DNA of 64,000 nucleotides from Leminorella richardii (GCF_900478135.1 NZ_LS483470.1:3309001-3373000); one strand, 5' to 3'. Numbered from the stretch's first letter, positions 52,651 through 61,880 are shown. The notes: generated from the letters alone by a model not told the origin. Numbers and translations are program-made.

Positions 52651-53862
52651 ATGGATATTATTACAGTTTACGAACCCGAGTACGTCAGACGTTTTCAATG
52701 CAACGGCGGAGGATGCCTATGCACCTGCTGCATAGGGAAAGCCATCCCGCTGGACAAGACCAGCACCCGCTCATACTTGAAAAGTCAGGACCTCACGATC
52801 CGCGGCATCGCTCAGAAGAGCATTCAGGTGAAAAAGATCGATGAAGATAACTGGGGCACTATCGCGCTTAATCAGGACAACTACTGCCCATTTTTTGACA
52901 AATCTCGCGCCTGTACTTATTGCCGCATTGGGGACCGTGACGATCTGCACACGCGCCCACCCTTCTGCCTTGACTACCCCTATGTGAACGTACGCTGGCA
53001 GCATGAAGTGCGCAAAAGCTTGGCGATAGAGTGCCCGGAAGCCTGTGGCCAAATCCTGATGAGCCAAACGTCAATCTGGACAGAGTCCCAACATCAGCTT
53101 TCCGGTCAAAGCCAGTCTCCGCTTAACGATACCTGTCAGGTAGTTAACGCTGCCAGTATTGCGTTTGTCCTTCGCCCGGAAATGACCCCCGCAGAGCGAC
53201 TGTTTGCGATTGGTCAACTGGTGCTCTCTATTCCAATCGAATCCTACGACGACGGTAAAAACGCAGCTCGTCTAAAGGAAAAGCTGGATGAACAGTCTGC
53301 ACTGCTGAGTATTGAAAACATCCAACACAAGATGAATACTCTGCCCCACGACCAAGCCATTCGCTGGCAAGTATTTGCCGAAATGGGCGCTCAGGTGGCG
53401 CGGTTAGCCAACTCGGAAACGACGCCCTCTATGGCCAGCTTTTGGGAAGAAATCTACCAGGATATTATCCACCAGACCCCAGAAAGCGGCGCGTTAAAGA
53501 TGGCTATGCTGGAAGAGTCTTGGCAAAACAACGTTCTGCCGATCTTCAAAGAGTACCCACACGTGATCACTAACTACCTGTTCTATCGCCTGTATCACGA
53601 TGCGTTTCCCTACCACCCGCACATGTCGTCCCACGAATGCTATTACCAGCTGATTGCTGACTGCTTTATTATTCGCAGCCTGATGGCCTACTGGGCGTTG
53701 ACCCATTCAAGAACCAAAAAAGCCAGAATGATCGACATTGTGAATATCTACCACCGCTGGCGTAGGCAGTACACCAACGCCTATCAGCGGTCAGCGAATA
53801 CTCTCATCTCGCTCGGCCTGTATCATCCTGAAAGGATCTACAAGCTGCTGAATCACTGGTAG
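52651..53862 (+). CDS. fliB: FliB-like flagellin lysine-N-methylase
   Basis: FliB methylates surface lysines of flagellin in Salmonella. The 403-residue protein has the Cys-rich N-terminus FQCNGGGCLCTCC, then CPFFDKSRACTYC, RPPFCLDYPY and IECPEACGQI, the pattern expected for the cluster-binding part. The rest is helical. I favour the ATG at 52651 (MDIITVYEPEYVRRF) over a GTG at 52633; neither has a good ribosome-binding site. No flagellar gene is near, so the target is either distant flagellin or another protein. Confidence 0.8.
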   Translation: MDIITVYEPEYVRRFQCNGGGCLCTCCIGKAIPLDKTSTRSYLKSQDLTIRGIAQKSIQVKKIDEDNWGTIALNQDNYCPFFDKSRACTYCRIGDRDDLHTRPPFCLDYPYVNVRWQHEVRKSLAIECPEACGQILMSQTSIWTESQHQLSGQSQSPLNDTCQVVNAASIAFVLRPEMTPAERLFAIGQLVLSIPIESYDDGKNAARLKEKLDEQSALLSIENIQHKMNTLPHDQAIRWQVFAEMGAQVARLANSETTPSMASFWEEIYQDIIHQTPESGALKMAMLEESWQNNVLPIFKEYPHVITNYLFYRLYHDAFPYHPHMSSHECYYQLIADCFIIRSLMAYWALTHSRTKKARMIDIVNIYHRWRRQYTNAYQRSANTLISLGLYHPERIYKLLNHW

Positions 53863-53886
53863 GCTAGCGGGTAAGTATAAGTCTGT

Positions 53887-53914
53887 GCGCCGGGTAAACA
53901 CCCGGCGCGTTTTT
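53887..53914. terminator. Terminator after fliB
   Basis: GCGCCGGGT - AAAC - ACCCGGCGC is a perfect 9-bp stem followed by GTTTTTTC. It lies between the convergent fliB and rspA-like gene and serves fliB on the plus strand. Confidence 0.88.
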
Positions 53915-53945
53915 TCATTCAACAAAGTAAAGCAGCAATAAATCC

Positions 53946-55194
53946 CTACGGGCGAGCGGCAGTGCCATCCGGCAGGCGTGCGTTAGTCCAGCTTGGCAGG
54001 CCACCCTCTACCGGGTAGCGCTTGGCTTTCTCTTCATCGATGTCGATACCCAGCCCAGGCGCATCGTTCAAATAGGCGTAACCGTTATCTATTTCCGGAC
54101 AGCCGGGAAAAACTTCCCTTAAGGCATCATTCATCGGTGTATATTCCTGAATCCCCAGATTAGTAATGCTGAGGTCGATATGCATATTCGCCACCACTCC
54201 AACCGGGGAAATGTCCCCGGGCCCGTGCCAGGCTGTGCGGACACCGTGGAACTCCGCCAGCGTCGCCAGCTTTTTCGCGGGGGTAATACCGCCTATCATA
54301 CTGATATGACAGCGAATAAAATCTATCAGATGCTCTGTAATCAGACGTTTGTATTCCGCCACGTGAACAAACAGCTCACCGATAGCGATAGGCGTTGAGG
54401 TTTGGCTTCGCATGACCTGCAAAAAGTCGACGTGCTCAGGCGCAACGGGGTCTTCAAGATAAAACAGGCGGTAAGGCTCCAGCGACTTCGCCATTTGCAG
54501 CGCCGCTACCGGCTGAACGCGTTCGTGCACATCGTGGATAAACTCAACGTCAAAGCCGATTTTATTTCTGAGATGGTCAAAAAAACTGCGGGATGCTTCT
54601 GGCATAGGCGTCCGGGTCAAAGTAAATCCCCGACGTGCGAGTGCGCGGAGAGCGCTTAGGGCGAATGTCTTTTGCCCGATTTAGCTGAGTAGCGATCAGT
54701 TTGAGATCGTCAGTACCAGCGCCGCCGTACATCCCCATCTGGCAGCGAACGTACTGGTAGCCTTCTTCCATTGCCGCCAGAATGTTGTCTTCCGCTTCGA
54801 CAGCATCGGCGCCGTCACAGTGGCGATAAAGCGGGATACCGTCCCGGCATTTGCCCCCCAGCAGCTGATACACCGGCATGTTGGCCATCTTGCCTTTGAT
54901 GTCCCAAAGCGCCATATCAATGGCGGAAATAGCGTTATTCATCACCGGCCCGTTTCGCCAGTAGCCGCTAACGGCGGCTGACTGCCAGATATCCTCAATG
55001 CGCTCAGCGTCTTTGCCGATCAGAAAAGGACGGATATAGTCATCAATGGCCGCCTTTACGGCAAAAATCCGCTGTGTAAACGTCGCGCATCCTAGCCCGT
55101 ATAGTCCGTCCTGATTGGTTTCTACCTTAACGACCACCAGATCGATGCCCCCCGGTGCCGTCAGGATAGTTTTGACGTTTGTAACTGTAACCAT
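53946..55194 (-). pseudogene. RspA/ManD-like sugar-acid dehydratase, frameshifted
   Basis: This enolase-superfamily enzyme of the D-mannonate dehydratase/RspA group would normally have about 415 residues. The first frame runs MVTVTNVKTILTAPGGIDLV through SAIDMALWDIKGKMANMPVY to DAYARSIPQFF. The second resumes DHLRNKIGFDVEFIHDVHER, LEDPVAPEHVDFLQVMR and TAWHGPGDISPVGVVANMHI. The break is the A7 run 54579-54585 (T7 on the coding strand); six would join the frames. The start at 55194 follows CAGGAG. All active-site parts are present once joined. Confidence 0.9.
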
Positions 55195-55250
55195 GAATGA
55201 CTCCTGAAAATAAAGTGAAATACACACTATTAAGATAAAATACCGCTATG

Positions 55251-55270
55251 TTGTATGACATCATATAACA
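55251..55270. promoter_or_regulatory. Putative GntR site upstream of the rspA-like gene
   Basis: TTGTATGACATCATATAACA contains the 10-base TTGTATGACA that recurs before the divergent SDR gene, about 57 bases from the rspA-like start. Confidence 0.55.
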
Positions 55271-55409
55271 ATGAGGTATTACTACCAAAGGCGATAGCCA
55301 AAATCAAGCGTCTTTAAAAATAAAGCAATAGAAAATGCGAGAAGTGGAACAGATGGGAAAATCAGCGCCGGGCAGACATACCCGGCGAATCAGGGGAAAT
55401 AAACAGTGT

Positions 55410-56114
55410 CTAGACGTTATCCAAGCTATTGATCATAACAATGTTTTCCGCCATAGCCTTATCTAGGCACTGCTTGGCGGTTTCTATATCATGATTTTTG
55501 ATCGCCATAAAAATCTTGATGTGCGCGTCGATACTCTCCAGCGTAATACCGAGAACTCGGTTCAGCTCCTCAAGATAGAAGTAATACATCTCTTTGATAT
55601 ATTTGATAATATGAGAGAAAACCTTATTGTGAGCCGCGTGAATAATCGCCATATGGAAATCTAGATCCGCCTGCGAATACTTCTTGTAGTCGTTCTTGCT
55701 CACCAGCATGCGGTTAAGGGCGTCCTCAATGGCAAGGATATCTTCCGGCGTTGCGTTCTCTACCGCCAACTCAATACATTTAAATTCAACGCTTTGACGA
55801 AAAAACATCATATCCATAAACTCTTTTTTCGTCAGGTGTAGAATCGGTCGGTTTTGATACAGCATCTCAAAGCTGTCAAATTCGCTGGATACAAAAGATC
55901 CCTTGCCGTGTTTGGTATAAATCAGCCCTAGATTTCTCAGCTTCTGAACTGCACTACGGATGCTGGTTCGGCTTACGCTAAACATCTCGCTAAGCTCAAA
56001 CTCTGACGGCAGCCGCTCTCCCTTGGGCCACTCCTCATCCAGTATTTTTTTCTGCATTTTCTGATACACCGCTTCGGCAATGTTATTGCGCGTAATTGCG
56101 TCGTCGTTATCCAT
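55410..56114 (-). CDS. GntR-family regulator (FadR/FCD subfamily), RspR-like
   Basis: This 234-residue regulator has a winged helix (GERLPSEFELSEMFSVSRTS, IRSAVQKLRNLGLIYTKHGK) and an FCD domain (LDFHMAIIHAAHNKVFSHII). It sits between the rspA-like gene and a divergent SDR-dehydrogenase-transporter operon, the place RspR/YdfH holds in E. coli. The shared sites at 55251 and 56211-56236 suggest it represses both sides. Codon use here is more AT-rich than its neighbours. Confidence 0.87.
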   Translation of the reverse strand: MDNDDAITRNNIAEAVYQKMQKKILDEEWPKGERLPSEFELSEMFSVSRTSIRSAVQKLRNLGLIYTKHGKGSFVSSEFDSFEMLYQNRPILHLTKKEFMDMMFFRQSVEFKCIELAVENATPEDILAIEDALNRMLVSKNDYKKYSQADLDFHMAIIHAAHNKVFSHIIKYIKEMYYFYLEELNRVLGITLESIDAHIKIFMAIKNHDIETAKQCLDKAMAENIVMINSLDNV

Positions 56115-56210
56115 AGCGCCTCATCGATTTATTGCAAGCAAGATCACAAAAAGGAAGATTCAAGATTGTTGGAAGTATACCAAGAAGGTATTACTGTTGC
56201 CAGTTATGTG

Positions 56211-56236
56211 TTGTATGACAACTTGATGTAATACAA
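56211..56236. promoter_or_regulatory. Two inverted GntR-type sites in the divergent promoter
   Basis: TTGTATGACA (56211-56220) and the related TGTAATACAA (56227-56236, inverted TTGTATTACA) are separated by 6 bases. The first is the same 10-mer as before the rspA-like gene. They lie between gntR and the SDR gene. Confidence 0.6.
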
Positions 56237-56292
56237 CTAGGCCAACATTCAATAAATTCTGTTTACGTTAAACAAAGCGAAGGTAATACACA

Positions 56293-57066
56293 ATGGATGC
56301 TCTTAATCTCTTCAATTTAAAAGGCAAAACCGCCCTGATTACAGGCTCGGCACGGGGGCTTGGCTTTGCCTATGCAGAAGGACTTGCCTCTGCCGGTGCG
56401 TCAATCATTCTCAGCGACATTCGCCAAGAGACCCTTAATGAAGCCGTACAGAAGCTCCGTGCAGGCGGTTACGACGCTAAAGGCTATGTGCTGGACGTCG
56501 CCAGCGAAGAACAGATCGTCAGCACCTTTGAAGCACTCGACCGCGACGGCATTCAGGTAGATATCGTGATAAACAACGCGGGTATCCAACACCGCCAGCC
56601 AATGGTTGAGCTGTCGCTGAAAGACTGGCAGCGAGTGGTTGATATTCACTTAACCGGTGCGTTTCTGGTTTCCCGCGAGGCAGCGAAAAGGATGATTGCC
56701 CGCGGCGAAGGCGGCAAGTTTATCAATATCTGCTCGCTAACTAGCGAGCAGGCTCGGCCAACAGTAGCACCCTATACGGCAGCGAAGGGCGGCGTAAAAA
56801 TGCTGACTCGCGCGATGTCCGCCGAGTGGGGTCAGTACAACATTCAGGCCAACGCCATCGGCCCCGGCTACATTCTCACCGACATGAACGAAGCCCTGAT
56901 TCAGGATGCCGCGTTCGACGCTTGGGTAAAAAACAGTAACCCCGCCAAGCGCTGGGGGAAAACCGAAGAGCTTATCGGTACAGCGGTATTTCTCTCGTCG
57001 AGCGCTTCTGACTATATCAACGGTCAGGTGATTTATGTCGACGGCGGCTGGCTGTCGGTTCTCTGA
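56293..57066 (+). CDS. SDR oxidoreductase, gluconate 5-dehydrogenase-like (IdnO-like)
   Basis: This 257-residue short-chain dehydrogenase would interconvert a keto-hexonate and an aldonate with NAD(P)H. The cofactor site is ALITGSARGLGFAYAEGLAS. Catalytic residues are in VINNAGIQHRQPMV, NICSLTSEQARP and YTAAKGGVKMLTRAMSAEWG. It is clearly similar to IdnO (IGPGYILTDMNEALIQDAAF). GAAGGTAA precedes the ATG. It is the first gene of the operon with idnD-like and MFS genes. Confidence 0.9.
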   Translation: MDALNLFNLKGKTALITGSARGLGFAYAEGLASAGASIILSDIRQETLNEAVQKLRAGGYDAKGYVLDVASEEQIVSTFEALDRDGIQVDIVINNAGIQHRQPMVELSLKDWQRVVDIHLTGAFLVSREAAKRMIARGEGGKFINICSLTSEQARPTVAPYTAAKGGVKMLTRAMSAEWGQYNIQANAIGPGYILTDMNEALIQDAAFDAWVKNSNPAKRWGKTEELIGTAVFLSSSASDYINGQVIYVDGGWLSVL

Positions 57067-57118
57067 TCCCTGCCCTGCGTCAATCTCATCCATATGCACT
57101 GAGAGAGTCAATATCAAC

Positions 57119-58165
57119 ATGGAAATCAAAACGCTGACATACGATGCCTGCGTCATGCACGGCAAAAAAGACGTAAAGGTCGAGCAGCAGTCCCTTAGCT
57201 ACTCCGATCGGGAAACCGTCGTAAAAGTGGAATGTGGCGGCATCTGCGGCTCCGACATTCACTACTATCATGAAGGCAGGGCAGGACTGTCGGTGATTAA
57301 ACACCCGATGGTTATCGGCCACGAGTTTGTAGGTCGAGTTCATCAGGCTCCTGAGGGTTCTTCGCTGAAAGTAGGCCAAAAAGTGGCGGTCAATCCATCT
57401 CGCCCGTGCAACCAGTGTACTTTCTGCCTGGAAGGTAAACAGAACGAGTGTCCGAACATGCGCTTTATGGGCAGCGCCCAGTTTAATCCACACGTCAGCG
57501 GCGGCTTTGCCCAGTACGTCACCGTGTCGGCATCTCAATGTCACCCCTACGATGACAACGTCGCTGCGCGGATCATGGCCTTTTCAGAACCCACCTCCGT
57601 CGCTATTCACGCGGTTAACGTTGCTGGCAGCATTGTGGGAAAGCGCGCGCTGGTTATCGGTGCAGGCCCTATTGGCGCCCTGACTATTGCGGCAGCCAAA
57701 GCGGCTGGAGCAACGGAAGTCATTGCCTCAGATCTTAGCGAAAGGTGCAGAAGCATCGCGTTGGAAATGGGCGCCGACGGCGCATTCGATCCCCGCGACG
57801 GTGAGGCAACTGAGCGCTACTACAAAGACCGCGGCTATTTTGACGTTGTCTTTGAGGCCAGCGGCGCGGCGGCAGCTGTTGACTCAGCGGTTTTTGCGAC
57901 CCGCCCTAATGGCGTGATTGTTCAAATCGGCATGGGCGCAAGCCCGGTTCAGTTTCCTGTCGCCCAAATGCTGGCCAAGGAGCTCTCTTGGAAAGGCTCA
58001 TTCCGCTTTATTAACGAATTCGCGACGGCGGTAGCGTGGCTGGAAAAAGGCATTATCGATCCTCGCCCGATTATCTCTTCCGAGTATGACTATCGCCATA
58101 TTGAAGACGCGCTGATCAAAGCCAGCGATAAAAATGAATCTTCAAAAGTGCTGGTCACCTTTTAA
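57119..58165 (+). CDS. Zinc-dependent L-idonate 5-dehydrogenase-like enzyme (IdnD/RspB-like)
   Basis: This 348-residue medium-chain dehydrogenase is related to E. coli IdnD over its full length. The catalytic zinc site is in VECGGICGSDIHYYHEG and VIGHEFVG. The structural zinc cysteines are in PCNQCTFCLEGKQNECPNMR. The Rossmann motif is VIGAGPIGALTIAAAKAAGA. I chose the ATG at 57119 (MEIKTLTYDACVMHGKKDVK). An upstream ATG at 57035 would overlap the SDR gene. The substrate is probably a hexonate or related polyol acid. Confidence 0.9.
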   Translation: MEIKTLTYDACVMHGKKDVKVEQQSLSYSDRETVVKVECGGICGSDIHYYHEGRAGLSVIKHPMVIGHEFVGRVHQAPEGSSLKVGQKVAVNPSRPCNQCTFCLEGKQNECPNMRFMGSAQFNPHVSGGFAQYVTVSASQCHPYDDNVAARIMAFSEPTSVAIHAVNVAGSIVGKRALVIGAGPIGALTIAAAKAAGATEVIASDLSERCRSIALEMGADGAFDPRDGEATERYYKDRGYFDVVFEASGAAAAVDSAVFATRPNGVIVQIGMGASPVQFPVAQMLAKELSWKGSFRFINEFATAVAWLEKGIIDPRPIISSEYDYRHIEDALIKASDKNESSKVLVTF

Positions 58166-58302
58166 TTCATAGCTCTGCCGGATAAATGCCGTCCTAAGCG
58201 TCATTTATCCGGTCAGCTATTCGGCTAATTTTAAATCTCTTTATCGTCACGGATAAGGACAGGCTTCGTGACGCTAAAATTTGCTAACGTGATGGTGAAA
58301 TC

Positions 58303-59643
58303 ATGAGTCAACCCTCTACGAATAATGAAAGAAGCACCTCCGATTTAATCAGAGCCTCCGTATCCGGTTGGCTCGGCACCACGCTGGAATTTATGGACTT
58401 CCAGCTTTACTCCCTCGGCGCTGCGCTGGTGTTTCACGAAGTCTTTTTCCCTGAGCAGTCCGGCGCAATGGCGCTTATTCTGGCGATGGGTACTTACGGC
58501 GCGGGGTACATTGCCCGCATTGTTGGCGCGGTTTTCTTCGGCAAAATGGGAGATCGGGTAGGCAGAAAGAAAGTGCTGTTTATCACTATTGCCCTGATGG
58601 GCGTGTGCACGACGCTGATTGGCGCCCTTCCCACCTATCAACAGGTCGGCATTCTTGCTCCGATCCTGCTGGTTGCCCTGCGGATTATTCAAGGGCTGGG
58701 AGCCGGAGCCGAGATTTCCGGTGCCAGCACTATGCTGGCGGAGTATGCGCCTAAAGGCAAAAAGGGCATTATCGCTTCGCTGGTCGCCATGGGTACTAAC
58801 TGCGGTACGTTAAGCGCAACGGCCATTTGGGCAGTGATGTTTTTCGCCTTCAGCAACGAAGACATTGTCTCTTGGGCCTGGCGCATTCCCTTCCTAGCCA
58901 GCTTTGTGGTGATGGGATTTGCCATTTGGCTGCGAATGAACCTGAAAGAAAGCCCGGTATTTGAAGGCGTACACGGCGATGCGAGTCCACAGGCGGCACA
59001 GCCTGAAAGCACGCCGATTCTACAGCTGCTTAAGGGTAAATCGTTTTGGATCGCCACCGGTCTGCGCTTTGGTCAGGCAGGCAACTCAGGCATTATCCAG
59101 ACTTTCCTTGCCGGATATCTGGTTCAAACGCTGCTCTTTAATAAAGCCATCCCCACTGACGCCATGATGATTAGCTCGATCGTCGGCTTTATCACAATCC
59201 CTCTTATCGGCTGGCTCTCGGATAGGATTGGTCGGCGCATACCCTATATTGTCCTGACGCTGTGCTCTATCGTGCTGGCCTACCCGATGCTGTCAATCAT
59301 CGTTGACGGTGCCCAGTCAGTAAGCACCATTACGCTGTGCCTTATTCTGATACACAGCGTTGCGGTGCTGGGGCAGGCTGCCATTGAAGGGATCACCATG
59401 GCTGAAATGTTCGGCGCAAAAAATCGCTTCTCTCAAATGGCTATTTCCAAAGAGATTGGCGGCCTGTTTGCAACCGGACTCGGGCCACTGCTGGCAGGGA
59501 TCTTCTGCCAGATGACCGGCAGTTGGTATCCCATCGTAGTCATGCTTATCTGCTATTCCTGCATTGGCCTGCTGTCTGCTCTGGTGATGCCGGAAGTGGC
59601 CGATCGGGATCTGGGAGACTTTAGAGACGCGACTGACAGTTAA
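58303..59643 (+). CDS. MFS transporter, metabolite:H+ symporter (MHS) family
   Basis: This 446-residue, 12-helix protein has the MHS signatures WLGTTLEFMDFQLYSLGAAL in helix 1, FFGKMGDRVGRKKVLFITIA and LRIIQGLGAGAEISGASTML, then EYAPKGKKGIIASL. YdfJ in the E. coli rsp cluster and ShiA belong here. It closes the operon with the SDR and dehydrogenase genes and presumably imports their substrate. Confidence 0.9.
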   Translation: MSQPSTNNERSTSDLIRASVSGWLGTTLEFMDFQLYSLGAALVFHEVFFPEQSGAMALILAMGTYGAGYIARIVGAVFFGKMGDRVGRKKVLFITIALMGVCTTLIGALPTYQQVGILAPILLVALRIIQGLGAGAEISGASTMLAEYAPKGKKGIIASLVAMGTNCGTLSATAIWAVMFFAFSNEDIVSWAWRIPFLASFVVMGFAIWLRMNLKESPVFEGVHGDASPQAAQPESTPILQLLKGKSFWIATGLRFGQAGNSGIIQTFLAGYLVQTLLFNKAIPTDAMMISSIVGFITIPLIGWLSDRIGRRIPYIVLTLCSIVLAYPMLSIIVDGAQSVSTITLCLILIHSVAVLGQAAIEGITMAEMFGAKNRFSQMAISKEIGGLFATGLGPLLAGIFCQMTGSWYPIVVMLICYSCIGLLSALVMPEVADRDLGDFRDATDS

Positions 59644-59679
59644 TGGCTAGGTTTTCTACAATAAGAAAATAGGCATAAA

Positions 59680-59709
59680 AAATGGGCAGGATAATTATCC
59701 TGCCCATTT
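59680..59709. terminator. Bidirectional terminator between the MFS gene and groEL
   Basis: The 30-base palindrome has arms AATGGGCAGGATAA and TTATCCTGCCCATT with no loop. A runs sit on the left and T-rich sequence on the right, so it can end transcripts from both sides. Confidence 0.85.
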
Positions 59710-59781
59710 CGTTTTGCGATTTTGCGGAACCGACCTTTCGTTTTTCAAAAGGCCGGGCGCGGCATCAGCTCAAAGAGCTGA

Positions 59782-61428
59782 TTACATCATGCCGCCCATT
59801 CCACCCATACCGCCCATGCCGCCGCCTGCGCCTAAGTCAGGAGCATCGCCCTTAGGCATATCGGTGATCATGCACTCGGTGGTGATCATCAGGCCAGCGA
59901 TAGACGCTGCGTACTGCAGTGCAGAACGAGTCACTTTGGTTGGATCCAGAATACCCATTTCGATCATGTCGCCATACTGCTCAGTAGCAGCGTTGTAGCC
60001 GTAGCTGCCTTCGCCTGCTTTCACGCTGTTAGCCACAACTGACGGCTCTTCGCCTGCGTTAGCAACGATTTGACGCAGTGGAGACTCCATCGCGCGCAGC
60101 GCTACGCGAACGCCCACGTCCTGGTCGGCGTTATCGCCCTTCACGCCAGTGATCTTGGCAGCAACGCGGATGAGCGCAACGCCACCGCCTGCAACAACGC
60201 CTTCTTCAACCGCAGCGCGAGTCGCCTGAAGGGCGTCTTCTACGCGGGCTTTCTTCTCTTTCATTTCGATTTCGGTCGCAGCGCCAACTTTCAGTACGGC
60301 AACGCCGCCTGCCAGTTTAGCAACGCGCTCTTGCAGTTTTTCGCGATCGTAATCAGAGGTCGCTTCTTCGATCTGCTGGCGAATCTGAGCAACGCGGCCT
60401 TTGATAGCGCCTTCTTCACCCACACCGTCGATGATGGTGGTGGTGTCTTTGTTGATCACTACGCGCTTAGCCTGACCCAGATCTTCCAGAGTCGCTTTTT
60501 CCAGCTCCAGACCGATCTCTTCAGAAATCACGGTGCCGCCAGTCAGGATAGCAATATCCTGCAGCATAGCTTTGCGGCGATCGCCGAAGCCAGGCGCCTT
60601 AACAGCAGCAACTTTCACGATGCCGCGCATGGTGTTAACCACCAGAGTCGCCAGCGCTTCGCCTTCAACGTCTTCAGCCACGATGGCCAGAGGCTTACCG
60701 GCTTTAGCAACGGCTTCCAGCACAGGCAGCATTTCGCGGATGTTGGAGATCTTCTTGTCTACCAGCAGGATGTATGGACTTTCCAGTTCAACAGCGCCAG
60801 TTTCAGGCTTGTTGATGAAGTAAGGAGACAGGTAACCGCGATCGAACTGCATACCTTCTACGACGTCCAGCTCGTCTTCCAGGCCAGTGCCTTCTTCAAC
60901 GGTGATAACGCCTTCTTTACCTACTTTTTCCATCGCTTCAGCGATCAGCGCGCCGACGGTAACGTCAGAGTTGGCGGAAATGGTGCCGACCTGAGCAATG
61001 GCTTTAGAATCAGAGCACGGTACAGACAGCTTCTTCAGCTCTTCTACTGCTGCAACAACGGCTTTGTCGATACCGCGCTTGAGATCCATCGGGTTCATGC
61101 CCGCTGCGACGGCCTTCAGGCCTTCGGTGATGATGGACTGTGCCAGTACGGTTGCAGTTGTTGTGCCGTCACCGGCTGCGTCGTTGGCTTTGGAAGCAAC
61201 TTCCTTCACCATCTGAGCGCCCATGTTTTCAAACTTGTCTTCCAGCTCGATTTCGCGGGCAACGGACACGCCGTCTTTAGTAATTGTCGGTGCGCCGAAG
61301 GACTTGTCCAGTACGACGTTACGGCCTTTAGGGCCCAGAGTGACTTTTACCGCGTCTGCCAGAACATTTACGCCACGCAGCATTTTTGTGCGAGCGTCGT
61401 TACCAAATTTTACGTCTTTAGCTGCCAT
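59782..61428 (-). CDS. groEL: GroEL, 60 kDa chaperonin
   Basis: GroEL is the essential folding chaperonin, a 14-mer that works with GroES. The 548-residue protein opens MAAKDVKFGNDARTKMLRGV, has the nucleotide site DGTTTATVLAQ and PEDAVGEEPSVV-type sequence in the equatorial domain (AGEEPSVVANSVKAG), and ends GGMGGMGGMM. It lies 50 bases after groES and is transcribed from the heat-shock promoter at 61853. Confidence 0.99.
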   Translation of the reverse strand: MAAKDVKFGNDARTKMLRGVNVLADAVKVTLGPKGRNVVLDKSFGAPTITKDGVSVAREIELEDKFENMGAQMVKEVASKANDAAGDGTTTATVLAQSIITEGLKAVAAGMNPMDLKRGIDKAVVAAVEELKKLSVPCSDSKAIAQVGTISANSDVTVGALIAEAMEKVGKEGVITVEEGTGLEDELDVVEGMQFDRGYLSPYFINKPETGAVELESPYILLVDKKISNIREMLPVLEAVAKAGKPLAIVAEDVEGEALATLVVNTMRGIVKVAAVKAPGFGDRRKAMLQDIAILTGGTVISEEIGLELEKATLEDLGQAKRVVINKDTTTIIDGVGEEGAIKGRVAQIRQQIEEATSDYDREKLQERVAKLAGGVAVLKVGAATEIEMKEKKARVEDALQATRAAVEEGVVAGGGVALIRVAAKITGVKGDNADQDVGVRVALRAMESPLRQIVANAGEEPSVVANSVKAGEGSYGYNAATEQYGDMIEMGILDPTKVTRSALQYAASIAGLMITTECMITDMPKGDAPDLGAGGGMGGMGGMGGMM

Positions 61429-61478
61429 CTTGAGGTTTCCCTTAACTTTTCATTCAGTTCAAAAAAGAGCGTTATTAA

Positions 61479-61772
61479 TTACGCTTCAACAATCGCTAGA
61501 ATGTCGCTTTCGGACATAATCAGAACGTCTTCGTTATCGATCTTTTCTGCTTTAACGCCGTAGCCGTCGTTAAAAATAACGATATCGCCGACTTTCACGT
61601 CCAGGGCTTTGACTTCGCCGTTTTCTAAAATACGACCGTTGCCAACCGCCAGCACTTCGCCGCGAGTAGACTTAGCCGCTGCAGAACCGGTCAGTACGAT
61701 GCCGCCCGCTGATTTAGTTTCAACATCTTTACGCTTAACAATCACACGGTCGTGTAGTGGACGAATTTTCAT
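61479..61772 (-). CDS. groES: GroES, 10 kDa co-chaperonin
   Basis: GroES is the seven-subunit lid of GroEL. The 97-residue protein has the mobile loop ETKSAGGIVLTGSAAAKSTR, then GEVLAVGNGRILENGEVKAL, and ends ESDILAIVEA. AAAGGAG is placed well before the ATG at 61772. Confidence 0.99.
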   Translation of the reverse strand: MKIRPLHDRVIVKRKDVETKSAGGIVLTGSAAAKSTRGEVLAVGNGRILENGEVKALDVKVGDIVIFNDGYGVKAEKIDNEDVLIMSESDILAIVEA

Positions 61773-61852
61773 TGATAGCTCTCCTTTAAGAAGGTCCTTA
61801 CCAGGTTAGGGTTAAGCGGGTAACTTTTTGTTTACCCGCCCTGTGGGTTTGA

Positions 61853-61880
61853 TAATGGGGGCGAAACCGACGGCTTCAAG
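61853..61880 (-). promoter_or_regulatory. Sigma-32 heat-shock promoter of groES-groEL
   Basis: On the minus strand CTTGAA (61875-61880) and CCCCATTA (61853-61860) are 14 bases apart, matching the sigma-32 consensus CTTGAA and CCCCATNT. It aligns with the E. coli groE promoter. Confidence 0.88.

Noticed and set aside
53946..55227. Two separate dehydratase genes
   Set aside because: The two frames are consecutive parts of one RspA-like protein split by a run of seven A.
57035..57118. Longer start for the IdnD-like gene
   Set aside because: It overlaps the SDR gene in another frame and the extra residues do not match the family.
60070..61563. 497-codon open frame opposite groEL
   Set aside because: Shadow of groEL codon use; no promoter or recognisable domain.
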